This document shows positions 43,304 through 53,386 of a stretch of 64,000 nucleotides of DNA, one piece after another; positions within the stretch are counted from its first letter, which is position 1; the number at the start of each line of letters is the position of its first letter. The translations under genes were made by a program, and so were the position numbers. Origin of the DNA: Ectocarpus siliculosus (taxonomy: Eukaryota > Sar > Phaeophyceae > Ectocarpales > Ectocarpaceae); NCBI GenBank assembly GCA_000310025.1, contig FN649729.1, forward strand, positions 3,952,964 to 4,016,963. Direction: 5' to 3'. The notes below the pieces were generated by a model, which searched no databases, was not told the origin of the DNA, and was given only the letters and a program-made list of their open reading frames with translations.

Positions 43304-43413
43304 ACGTGGAACGCCCGGCGTGTTGCATAAACTGGTGCCTCAACGAGGACGCCTGCATCATCCTCAAGGAGGAGGGCGTCCCGGTCAACGTTAGGCTTGC
43401 CGGCGAGGACGAC
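43304..43413 (+). pseudogene. Cys-rich host gene, second exon, arm A copy
   Basis: The acceptor TTTTTGTGATCAAACAG and the donor GACGAC|GTGAGT frame a 110-bp exon reading VERPACCINWCLNEDACIIL then KEEGVPVNVRLAGEDD. It completes a phase-1 codon from the exon ending at 27395. Arm B has the same exon at 51254-51145. In arm A the intron between the two exons now holds two large elements and measures 15.9 kb, against about 0.45 kb in arm B. Function unknown. Confidence 0.6.
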
Positions 43414-44385
43414 GTGAGTCCTTTTATTTTCTGTTTCAAAAAACTATCTACCTATTAATGTGTTTCCAGTCCCTACCCCCTTCTGTCTGCCTGACCAACA
43501 CAACACGACACCAATCATTATTGATGTTCCTGCCCGTTAGTATGCGCACTGCCATCTTAGGCATGTGTTCCACTGTCCTTTCCTGCCCAACACATCACCA
43601 GATATCCTGCCCGAACATATCCGCACGCACATGCTCGGTGCAACGTGTGTTGCCGCAAGACAGTTTTTTATATCCTACATGTCCACACCTTTTTTTTTGG
43701 TGTTCGACACCACCATTATTTTCAGCGTGACTATGCGCACATACGTGTTCCACACGTACTGTGCGGTGTATGCATCAGCATCAGCACTCCTTCTCGGGGC
43801 TGGTCATGTATAGAACTGTGTCAATGCATGTACAGGAAAAAGTCCGATTCAACACAAGCTCGAAACGAAAAACCTGACCTACAGGTTGCAAAGCGCTGCA
43901 TGCAGTGACTGCAAACATGCCGACCCGTAATAATGGATGTACGGTGTATTTCGACCGAGGGAGAGAAAGAGGGTGGAAGCTGCTCTGGCGGTGTGAGCTG
44001 TGGTTTGTGATGAGAGGGGGGTGTAGAAGGAGTAGATGGGAGGAGATCCATCGTGAGAGCGAGTGAGTGCGGGCAGCCGAATATTTGCATGCCACGGCAG
44101 ATTTTTGCTTTTGGAACTGATTTTTCTTTTTCGTGTTGAATCGGACTTTCGCCTGTACATGAATAATAGACAACACATTTTGCTGCACATGACCAGCCCG
44201 AGAAGGAGTACCGATGCAGATGCATACACCGCGCCGTAATGTACGAATAAGTGTCCTTCCACCTCCTCCGTCCCATGACACATGCGATGTTTTGTACGGG
44301 GGCGAGCACTGCCGAACTTTACAATTTAATCCACGACTTCACTACTTCCTTTCCAACTTGCGTCACCCCCGGGGGGCCTGACACC

Positions 44386-44529
44386 AACGTCCCGAAGGGG
44401 GGCCTTGTATACATGTATGTATGTATGCTGTCTGGGAAATCGTAGACATACAGGTACTTTCTGACGCTATGAATCCATTGCTAATCTGTCTCAGACTCTT
44501 TTTTGTGATAGAGATGGTTTCGTTGTGTC
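44386..44529. other. spacer edge with part of the A-tailed repeat
   Basis: 44428-44529 matches the first three quarters of the repeat at 46799-46937 (GCTGTCTGGGAAATCGTAGA ... GAGATGGTTTCGTTGTGTC), then passes straight into the SINE head. Confidence 0.6.
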
Positions 44530-44859
44530 GCCCCGGTGGTCTAGTTGGTATCCTCGAAACCTTCTAGAGGTCAGGTCAGGGGTTCGAATCCCGGCGTAAG
44601 CGAGCTTTTGTTGCAAAAGTGAGTTTTTCTCTCGCTTCCGCTTCTGGCCCAGTGGATAGCGCTAGTTCGTGTGTACACACAAGAGGGAAGAGAGTGCTGA
44701 ACTCTTCTCGCTTAAAAAATCGAAGGCAAAGTACCGCAGGAGGGCAGGGCAGAGAGGGGTCCTTCTGTGTGACCACGGGTTGGAATAAACTGCACTAGTA
44801 GTGCTGTGAGCTTGAAGTGAAGACAAAAAAAAAGAAAAAAAAGAAAAAAAAGACATAAA
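44530..44859 (+). mobile_element. tRNA-derived SINE, copy 1
   Basis: The head reads GCCCCGGTGGTCTAGTTGGT, an RNA polymerase III A box, and GGTTCGAATCC, a perfect B box, 32 bp further on. A tRNA-unrelated body follows, with CTGTGTGACCACGGG and the end GTGAAGACAA plus an A-rich tail with G interruptions. The body has no open frame. A second, inverted copy lies at 52856-53164. The 3' end matches that of the LINE at 56963-61400. The acceptor stem is not paired as in a working tRNA. Confidence 0.85.
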
Positions 44860-44908
44860 ATTACACAAAACGGTACCAAAGAAAATGGTGAGACCACTCC
44901 CGTGTGTC

Positions 44909-46473
44909 CGCACATAACCCGTACCGAAAGACACGGCACCGAAGTTAAGGTGGACGGAAGCCGCGAAGGTGGAGGGGGGAGTACCCTGGCATGCGGCGAT
45001 GCTGCAGGGGGCTGAGAGGCTCATGACCCCCTGGCACGAGAAGGAAGAAGAGGCCAGCCGACAACGAGCGCTCATACGAAACCACAAGCCAACAACCAAT
45101 GGGGCGGGAGGGGGGCAGGAGACGGACGAGACGGCGAGGGAAGAAATCAAACGAGAAGAGACGGACCGAGTGGCACGATACGTGCCGGATTGAACTTCTT
45201 AGCCAATTCCCCCCCCCCAACGCTGCACCTCACTCGGTGTTTGCCATCGGGATTGGGTTTTCGTCGCTTGGCAACGACAATGGTCAAACGACTACGGCAT
45301 GCACGACTATGAGTACACCCCCCCCCCCCCCCAACGCTGCACCTCACTCGGTGTTTGCCATCGGGATTGGGTTTTCGTCGCTTGGCAACGACGTTGTAAA
45401 ACAAGCCAATTCACTTCGTGAACTCGGCAACCAGGTTACCGTTTTTTTTTTTTTACCTCGGTTATTTTTTTGGCGGTAACCAGAATGGTGGTCGAGTAGA
45501 TCATGTTGTGCGGGGTCGAGAAACCCTCACTCCGCGCAACGGGGGATGATCGCACCACGTTGTGTTAAAATGGTCAAGCTTCCTCGAGGCAGTTACACAG
45601 TGCTCACAACTGTCTCTGGAAGTGAAAGCACCAGAAAATAAGTTAAGTCATACGTAGCTGTCATCCGTACGCAAGGAAGTAAGCACAAGATGCCGAACAC
45701 CCTTAGCAGGATGCAGCTCACCCTTCATGCGACTCGCCAAATACCTCACGGCGCTTCGCGCTTGGTGATGTGAGAGCCTGGTCCGGTGAGAACCCGGCAT
45801 GCTCCGTCCCGGCTTTGTAGGGATGCGAGGTCAATGGTCAAACGACTACGGCATGCACGACTATGAGTACACCCCCCCCCCCCCCCCAACGCTGCACCAT
45901 TGCACCAACCCCCCAGTGGTGATGACGTACCATTACAATGTATCGCTGGTTGGTGGCCATGTTTGCGTGTTTGCTTGTTCGTTAGTGGTCTTTCCACCGT
46001 GTGCCTTGTCTGCCTCATACTTCTTGTTATTTTCGGCCTGGTCCCTCTTTGTCCTCGCCCTTTTTCATTTTGTTTTCGTTTTTATTTTCTCTTCTTTTTA
46101 CTGTGTTTCCATTTTTATTTTTTTCTCTTTTTTCTCTTTTTTCTCTCTATTTCTGTGCCAGATGGTCTTGTCTCTGCTTGCGTTGTGAAGAGCCAAGATT
46201 GAACCAAGGGGGTGTACCTCTTTCTCTCCGGCCCATGATAGATAGTGACTCCTAGTCTCAGCTGATACCTCGCATAGCGCGCAGAGGGAGTGGAGGATTC
46301 CAGAATATCTGTCGTTGATTTCTATTGACTTGCGGACCCCTCGGGGCCAGCTTTTATTTATTTGAGGGTAAGTTAACCTGTGACCACGGCAATCGACCGC
46401 GTCGAGTGTTGGATCAGTACGGACATACGAAGGTACTGGGTAAAGAGAGATCGGAACGGTTTTTAATGTGAAG

Positions 46474-46532
<59 letters not shown>

Positions 46533-46535
46533 ACT
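44909..46535 (+). mobile_element. 5'-truncated LINE copy with rearranged interior
   Basis: 44909-45195 matches the last 95 codons of the LINE RT frame (minus strand 57900-57627), and 45894-46477 matches its 3' untranslated region. It ends in (AAC)n. Between them, 45235-45893 is foreign or rearranged: ACGCTGCACCTCACTCGGTG and CAATGGTCAAACGACTACGG each occur twice or more, separated by C15 runs. TGTGTCCGC near both ends (44903 and 46542) may be part of a target duplication. Confidence 0.8.
46478..46531 (+). repeat. (AAC)n tail of the truncated LINE
   Basis: About 17 AAC units after GTGAAGAC. The same tail type, shorter, ends the LINE copies at 47425 and 56963. Confidence 0.9.
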
Positions 46536-46798
46536 CCGAAATGTGTCCGCCCTACATGTATACATACATACATACCCGGTACATACATACGCGTACCACA
46601 CTGAAAATACGTTTGAAAACTGAGGGGGAGACTGCATGCCCCACGACTAAAAGGATGCCACACACAAAACACCCGACCGACCAGTACCTAACACATTTAT
46701 TTATCCTAAACCTTCCCAACATAACATATATATATGAGACACACAAGACAGCTACCAAACTGTCTTGTTGAGCCTGTTACCCGCAGGGGAGATGTCCC
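46532..46798. other. no gene seen
   Basis: CATACATA runs and a short TATATATA stretch only. Confidence 0.4.
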
Positions 46799-46937
46799 TA
46801 TATGCTGTCTGGGAAATCGTAGACATACAGACAGGTACTTTCTGACGCTATGAATTCATTGCTAATAATCTGTCTCAGATTATTTTCTTTGATAGAGATG
46901 GATTCGTTGTGTCATATTAAGAAAAAAATAAAAAAGT
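46799..46937 (+). repeat. A-tailed short repeat (about 140 bp)
   Basis: From TATGCTGTCTGGGAAATCG to TCATATTAAGAAAAAAATAAA. Related sequences lie at 44428-44529 and 9831-9886. The A-rich 3' end suggests a retroposed RNA of an unidentified family. Confidence 0.6.
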
Positions 46938-47257
46938 CTCTCCACATGCGCACACCTCACCAGCGTGGGAAGTATGTAGCCATCGATCCATCGCCCTTTG
47001 GTGGTTTAGCATTAAGCAAGAGAAGCGCGATTGATTTAGTGGCTGGACGAGTCACACACGGCGACGGCCAGCGGGTGGCCAGTCTCGTTGTGTTGTTCCA
47101 TTCCAAATTCACACAACGTCGTCCTTGCTTGCTGTTTGCTCTCGTCTGGAATATAATATAAGCACATTTTGACGAAGGCGGCATCAATATAACTCGCCCA
47201 GAGGTGGACAATCAATTTAGATTGGTTGTTCTCAATACTGTTACGTTTTAGGTACTT
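46938..47257. other. no gene seen
   Basis: Unremarkable single-copy-like sequence. Confidence 0.4.
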
Positions 47258-47388
47258 GCACCTGTTAGGAGGGTGAATTAGCCTGTGACCAAGGCAGGCA
47301 ATCGACCGCGTCAAGTGTTGGACCAGACGGACGGATGCAGGTACTGGGTAGAGCGACCGGAACGGTTTTTAATGTGAAGACAACAACG

Positions 47389-47424
<36 letters not shown>

Positions 47425-47425
47425 T
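47258..47425 (+). mobile_element. short 5'-truncated LINE 3' end
   Basis: CCTGTGACCA...GCAATCGACCGCGT...CGGAACGGTTTTTAATGTGA and an (AAC)n tail match the last 165 bp of the LINE. Confidence 0.85.
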
Positions 47426-47879
47426 GAGTATCTGAAGGAAAGCACGAAAACAAGGTATTTTGTGAGCTCTCACTAAACACTTACCTACACTCGCGGCAAC
47501 CGAGGGTATATTTATTTTCGGACAAACTGAAATCCACCGGTTGGACACCTTCCCCTCGATTCCCCCCCCCCGCCAATTTGCACCCAAGCGCGTTTCCACC
47601 TGGGAGAGATGGATTACATGGAACGACACAACAACCCGAACTTGAGTCGCACCTCCGGGAGGACACGTAACCTAGACCAAATCAGCACGCCTCACATGCA
47701 CCACACGAGCTGCGACTGTCATCAAGCTGCCACTTTTGATGTGGTATTCCAGAAGAGCATGAGGCAAGCCCAAGAGCAACCTCGATCGTTTTCGCCAACG
47801 AAATGTTTGAACGCGTGAGCCGCGTGTAACACCACGCGTGTTGTTCACCCCGTGCCCGTACAAACGTCCAGTGCAGGTG

Positions 47880-48782
47880 ATGGATTCTACGCTGAATACC
47901 ATCTGCATTGGAGGGGGGCGGGTAATCTCAACTAAGGAGGAGACGATATTGAGGCCAGATGGGTCGTGGGCCACAAAAAGTATCATGAAGATAAAGGAGC
48001 GAGATGGGACGCTGCACACCATTGTTGAGAAACAAGTGGTTGAGTCAAGCTCAAGGTCGCGGCCCATCCCAGCGTGGCCGCTCATCCCAAATGGCGGTAT
48101 GAAGCATGGGTGGGAGGCTTGTATACCATTTGACCACACGAAACACCCGCTCTGTAAACGGTGCTTGTCTTTGTTCTGGAGGTCCGAGCTGACACGTCGG
48201 GGCGCTGATTCCACAACATCAACATTGTTTGCACTTTACTCGGAGTATGCGAACCTACGTTTTGCGATCGGCTGCAGATCTTGCGACGGAGATTTGACCC
48301 CCTCTGCACAAGGGTCCAAGGAGATTCCTAGCAACGCACCCCGTACCTACAATCCTACACCGTTGGAGGTACAATGGACGCGGTCGGGACCTAACCAGTT
48401 GCCCCGGAACAAAGTGATCCATAGGAACTCTCTGAGGGTTTTACCGCTCTCACGTTCTCGTTCCGATTTTATCTACCGCGCGGAGCTACAAGATTGTATG
48501 TTCCTATCGATGATGAGGCTGCCTGCTCGTGGGCTTGGTGTCTCAGGCCAGACCAATGAGAAAGCCCCCGCTTCCGTCAACATGACCTACCCCAACGAAG
48601 ACATCGGACTCAAAGCCCAGACAGAGGTCACACTTTTGAAGGGGGATGAACGTTCAAGTCCACTACTAGTGGTCGGCGCTATTCGGCGCGAGTCGTGTGC
48701 CAGTTGTGTATTCGCACCGCCTGGTCGTCACTGGTCGTCAGTTGGAGGCCAAGCGTTCGGCTTGGATAAAAAAAATGGCTGA
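47880..48782 (+). CDS. unidentified protein, possible host exon
   Basis: An open frame of 300 codons from the ATG at 47880 (preceded by a possible acceptor GTGCAG) to a TAA/TGA near 48782. It shows KEETILRPDGSWATKSIMKI, IVEKQVVESSSRS, a CKRC pair, a CRSC pair (IGCRSCDGD) and later CASC. I do not recognise the family. The CxxC pairs are compatible with metal binding. The neighbouring downstream exon (48843) is also Cys-rich, so both may belong to one gene with a short intron at about 48760-48842, but no convincing donor was found. Not part of any repeat seen here. Confidence 0.45.
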   Translation: MDSTLNTICIGGGRVISTKEETILRPDGSWATKSIMKIKERDGTLHTIVEKQVVESSSRSRPIPAWPLIPNGGMKHGWEACIPFDHTKHPLCKRCLSLFWRSELTRRGADSTTSTLFALYSEYANLRFAIGCRSCDGDLTPSAQGSKEIPSNAPRTYNPTPLEVQWTRSGPNQLPRNKVIHRNSLRVLPLSRSRSDFIYRAELQDCMFLSMMRLPARGLGVSGQTNEKAPASVNMTYPNEDIGLKAQTEVTLLKGDERSSPLLVVGAIRRESCASCVFAPPGRHWSSVGGQAFGLDKKNG

Positions 48783-48842
48783 AGTACCTCCTTCCCTTGC
48801 TTGCACCATAAAATGGCATTTGCCGATCTCTTCCCGACACAG

Positions 48843-49021
48843 AGAACACCTGCCATGTCAAGGGGTGCACCAGGGAGATCCATGCCGACTCCCCGCGTTA
48901 CTGCAATTTTCACCGCTGCCGAGCGAAATACGTTGCAAGTGGTGCGCCGTGCTGCAACAAGGCCAAGGACGACTCTACTCGTTGGTGCAAACAACACTAC
49001 AACCGTAACCATGGCACCTGA
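48843..49021 (+). CDS. possible last exon with C-x4-C...YCxxH zinc motifs
   Basis: A pyrimidine-rich acceptor (CGATCTCTTCCCGACACAG) is followed by an open frame reading TCHVKGCTREIHADSPRYCN then FHRCRAKYV and CCNKAKDDSTRWCKQHYNRN, ending in TGA at 49019. The two repeats of C...C...(Y/W)CxxH resemble small zinc-binding repeats seen in some plant and oomycete nuclear proteins. Family and function uncertain; the antisense strand is also open here but shows no motif. Confidence 0.45.
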
Positions 49022-50171
49022 TAAGTCTGTACCTCTATCGGAAACAAGAACAGCCAACTCGGTTGATTCCTGAAGATGATTCAGAGGTGCAGGGATGGGC
49101 TGGGCAATTCGTGTTGATCCCAGAAGCGAAACTAATGCGGGTAGAACGGGACAACGCACACTTGGTGTTGTGCTAACGATGTTGAGGTTTCTGGCATGAG
49201 GATATAGCATAGCCCATGTGTGTGCTCTACGGCGACAGGCGCTCGAACATGAGGCGAGATGGTGGAGAGTGTAGCTCTTGCCTAGCTTCTCTACACCTTT
49301 GTGTGACTGCTGTACACATCGCAGCCAAGCATTTCCCCCCGGGCGGTCGAGTCGCTCTCTCTTCCGTGTTTGCGATATACCCGTTGGTTACAGTTGAATC
49401 AACGTCGCTAAGGATGATTGGATGTTTGGGGTGTCTTCTTGAAACTCGCTCCCCATCCCCGTTGGTATTCTGGAGAGTAGCGGGAAGTCTTCGTATGGTC
49501 TCTCGTAGGAGTATCGACACAATCTGGGAATCTCGGGCACAACACTGGCCATCAGCGCGAAGTAGAGGTGCGTCAAGGGAAAAGAGGCGTAACCCAGTGA
49601 CCTTTGCTCTGCGTTCGCTATGAATCGGGGGGGCGTCCACCGTGCGTGGGAAAGGAAAGTGGAAGTCAGACGCGCATAAGCCGTACTAGTGCATCAGTGC
49701 ATCAGTAGATGCAGGTAAAAGGGGAGTACTGTAACGAAGTTCGGGAGTGTCGAGGGGGACATGCCTGGCCCTAGCAGTAGCAGGGTTGAAGGGAAGTAGG
49801 AATGGGGTTTTGGAGTGGGTTTGTAGCGGTTGGGGTGGCTTTGGACTAGTTTTTTTTTTTGTGTGTTTCGGATGCATAATGTCTGAACTGCAGTCTTTCG
49901 AGCAAAGACTGCAGGATTTGCAGGCAAACCTTGTTTGCACTAGGCCATCGAATCATCGGGGTGGTTGAAGATTCATGGCATGTATGTCTATGTCTGGATA
50001 TATCTGCAACGGTTGTCGGAGGGCAAACGAAGTATTTATACGCAGGACTTCAAGGAGACGGGGTTGCGGAGCAGCCGCGGGGGAGGAACGGTTTGGCGAA
50101 GGCTCCACGATGAAGTATCATGATGACCTCGGGTTGGCAGAGTTGACCGGTGCTGAAGAGTTCCATTTGGT
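49022..50171. other. no supported gene
   Basis: Several short open stretches. A small frame at 49880-49966 (MSELQSFEQRLQDLQANLVC) has a coiled-coil look but is only 29 codons. A T11 run lies near 49850. Confidence 0.4.
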
Positions 50172-51144
50172 GTCAGGCCCCCCGGGGGTGACGCAAGTTG
50201 GAAAGGAAGTAGTGAAGTCGTGGATTAAATTGTAAAGTTCGGCAGTGCTCGCCCCCGTACAAAACATCGCATGTGTCATGGGACGGAGGAGGTGGAAGGA
50301 CACTTATTCGTACATTACGGCGCGGTGTATGCATCTGCATCGGTACTCCTTCTCGGGCTGGTCATGTGCAGAAAAATGTGTTGTCTATTATTCATGTACA
50401 GGCGAAAGTCCGATTCAACACGAAAAAGAAAAATCAGTTCCAAAAGCAAAAATCTGCCGTGGCATGCAAATATTCGGCTGCCCGCACTCACTCGCTCTCA
50501 CGATGGATCTCCTCCCATCTACTCCTTCTACACCCCCCTCTCATCACAAACCACAGCTCACACCGCCAGAGCAGCTTCCACCCTCTTTCTCTCCCTCGGT
50601 CGAAATACACCGTACATCCATTATTATTACGGGTCGGCATGTTTGCAGTCACTGCAGCGCTTTGCAACCTGTAGGTCAGGTTTTTCGTTTCGAGCTTGTG
50701 TTGAATCGGACTTTTTCCTGTACATGCATAGACACATAATTCTATACATGACCAGCCCCGAGAAGGAGTGCTGATGCAGATGCATACACCGCACAGTACG
50801 TGTGGAACACGTATGTGCGCATAGTCACGCTGAAAATAATGGTGGTGTCGAACACCAAAAAAAAAGGTGTGGACATGTAGGATATAAAAAACTGTCTTGC
50901 GGCAACACACGTTGCACCGAGCATGTGCGTGCGGATATATTCGGGCAGGATATCTGGTGATGTGTTGGGCAGGAAAGGACAGTGGAACACATGCCTAAGA
51001 TGGCAGTGCGCATACTAACGGGCAGGAACATCAATAATGATTGGTGTCGTGTTGTGTTGGTCAGGCAGACAGAAGGGGGTAGGGACTGGAAACACATTAT
51101 TAATAGGTAGATAGTTTCTTGAAACAGAAAATAAAAGGACTCAC

Positions 51145-51254
51145 GTCGTCCTCGCCGGCAAGCCTAACGTTGACCGGGACGCCCTCCTCCTTGAGGATGA
51201 TGCAGGCGTCCTCGTTGAGGCACCAGTTTATGTAACACGCCGGGCGTTCCACGT
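51145..51254 (-). CDS. Cys-rich host gene, exon delta (arm B)
   Basis: The same 110-bp exon as 43304-43413 with acceptor AAACAG and donor GTGAGT. It reads RPACYINWCLNEDACI, with one Cys to Tyr change relative to arm A. Continues in phase from the exon ending at 51697. Confidence 0.5.
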
Positions 51255-51696
51255 CTGTTTGATCACAAAAAGGGAAGGCGATGAACACATGCATACATGT
51301 ATGAGCAGCGTTTTTTGTTGAAGTAGATCTGTTCATTTTCTGAGTCATTCAACAGCGCAGGGAGGGGCAAAGAAAGTTGGTGCGAAAGCCTTACATATAG
51401 CACAACAAATGTTGCATGGTTGCTTGGTTGTTGTGTGATTTTCCTGTGACAGAAATCGTGTTGGTTCATACAACGTGGGCATGATTCATACCTCATCACG
51501 AAGAGCGCCGAAATATGATGAAGAGCGCTGAATGCTGTGTGGTGTAACAACTTTTTGTATGCACATGATAGCGTCGGCCAAAAATATGAATCGCGTTCAT
51601 ACAAACGACCACGGGCATCAACGCGCGAACTCCAAGCCGTGAAGGAAGATCATTCATTGTACTACAGTAGTGCTGCAGATATGCGAAAGCTCTCAC

Positions 51697-52235
51697 CTGG
51701 GATGGTGTATGCCCACACCACTTCGCCGACCTCGAACTCGGAGGCGCTGAGCCAGCAGAACTTTCCGGGTTACTTGATCAAAGGGCCGGTCCACGCGCAG
51801 GTACCGGCGCTAAAGTGCCTGCAGCCGGGTACAGTAGTCGGCCCTGTCTTTGTGGATATTTTCATTCAAGAAGAGGTTGGTGTTGCAACCGGTGCTTGGG
51901 CAGAGGTATTGCGGCTCGCGGTCGGCCGGGACTTGCTCGGGCGAGCCGACGGCGGCGGCGGCGGCAGCAGCAGATGAGCCAGCACTCACAGATGAGCCGG
52001 CTCCGCTCGCGGGCGGCGGGGTAGAAGCAGCCGGAGAAGCAGCCGGCCGAGAGGATCCGGCGGTGGAGGACGATGCGTTGGTAGCGGCGCTGGAGGCTTG
52101 GCGGCTTTGGCGAGGCGTGGACGTACGGTGTATTTCGACCGAGGGAGAGAAAGAGGGTGGAAGCTGCTCTGGCGGTGTGAGCTGTGGTTTGTGATGAGAG
52201 GGGGGTGTAGAAGGAGTAGATGGGAGGAGGACCAT
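51697..52235 (-). pseudogene. Cys-rich host gene, exon gamma (arm B)
   Basis: Matches 26853-27395. The ATG at 52235 starts a Ser/Pro/Ala-rich region with an Ala run and YLCPSTGCNTNLFLNENIHK. The following ADYC region differs from arm A by small indels and both copies share a TAA before GKFCWL. In arm B the WLC motif has become WLS. Since a break is shared, either it predates the duplication or an unrecognised intron spans it. A pyrimidine-rich acceptor-like stretch (CTACACCCCCCTCTCATCAC...CACAG) lies just inside the ATG, so the true exon may start later. Confidence 0.45.
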
Positions 52236-52855
52236 CGTGAGAGCGAGTGCGGGCAGCCGAATATTTGCATGCCACGGCAGATTTTTGCTTTTGGAACTGA
52301 TTTTTCTTTTTCGTGTTGAATCGGACTTTCGCCTGCATGAATAGACAACACATTGTTCTGCACATGACCAGCCCGAGAAGGAGTACTGATTCAGATGCAT
52401 ACACCGCGCCGTAATGTACGAATAAGTGTTGTTGCTGTGGCGTATCCATCCGTGCGGGGAGCGTGCAGCTGGGGCAGTGATTGCCCGCCAGTGATGGCCC
52501 GCACCCTTCAGGAGACAAACGGAGATTTGACGAAAAGAAAGATCCGAAAAATTCAGTGATCGGCACGTTTCTACCTGTCAGTTTTTTCGTTTTGAGCTTG
52601 TGTTGAATCGGACCTTTTCCTGTACATAGACACATAGTTCTATACATGACCAGCCCCGAGAAGGAGTGCTGATGCAGATGCATACACCGCACAGTATGTG
52701 TGAATAAAATACATGTGTTGCTGCTGTTGTCCATCTCTGAGGAGCGTGCACCAGGTGGCCCGCACCCATTCGGAGAAAATCGGAGATTTGACCTATGAAG
52801 AAAAGATCCGAAACATTCTGTGACTGGTATGATGTGTTCCAATCAACCATGGATT

Positions 52856-53164
52856 TTGTTTTTTTGTTCTTCACTTCAAATCAGCGCTTACAGCACTAGT
52901 GCCGTTCATTCCAACCCGTGGTCACACAGAAGAGCCTCTCTCTACCCTCCCCTCCTGCGGCACGTCGCCTTCAATTTTTAATGCGAGAAGAGTTCAGCAC
53001 TCTCTTCCCTCTGTGTACACACGAACTAGCGCTATCCACTTGGCCAGGAGCGGAAGCGAGAGAAAAACTCACTTTGCAAGAAAAGCTCGCCTACGCCGGG
53101 ATTCGAACCCCTGACCTGACCTCTATCTAGAAGGTTACGAGGCTACCAACTAGACCACCGGGGC
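52856..53164 (-). mobile_element. tRNA-derived SINE, copy 2
   Basis: On the minus strand it starts GCCCCGGTGGTCTAGTTGGT, has the B box GGTTCGAATCC, the TGTGACCACGGG word and the end GTGAAGAACA with an A-rich tail. Arm A lacks it at the matching point (26210), where about 8 bp (ATTCATAT) are instead present, so insertion removed a few bases. Confidence 0.85.
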
Positions 53165-53386
53165 GACCGGCATACTGTAGGTCTGTTAGCATGTATCTTC
53201 CACACAATACATTTGCAAACCGGAGGTGAGACTTCAAAGCAGAGTCGCGGCCCCGAAGCTGTATACGCATGGGCGTACACAGCAGTGTAACGGCTGTTAT
53301 GATGCTACTATACACCGATTAGGAACCGTCGAAATGATTCCAAAAATTATTCGATCGTGTTCTCCAAACTTGCGGGGGAAACTCAC

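Larger units (their letters stand above)
26003..44385 (+). repeat. arm A of a large inverted duplication (with later insertions)
   Basis: Bases about 26003-27505, 36930-37202 and 43230-44385 together match the reverse complement of 50172-53390 (arm B), starting GTTTCCCCCGCAAGTTTGGA and ending at GGGGGGCCTGACACCAA. Differences are scattered substitutions and small indels. The gaps are the palindromic element (27506-36929) and Gypsy-2 (37203-43229), both absent from arm B. Arm B continues into upstream exons of the same gene (53387-53951), while arm A does not. Arm B is therefore probably the original and arm A the copy. Confidence 0.9.

Noticed and set aside
44530-44602. Apparent tRNA gene with perfect A and B boxes
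   Set aside because: Acceptor and anticodon stems do not pair properly, it continues into a 250-bp body with an A-rich tail, and an inverted copy with the same body exists. It is the head of a SINE.
46098-46637. Poly-Val or poly-Leu membrane protein
   Set aside because: It comes from reading the (AAC)n tail of the LINE in the antisense direction.
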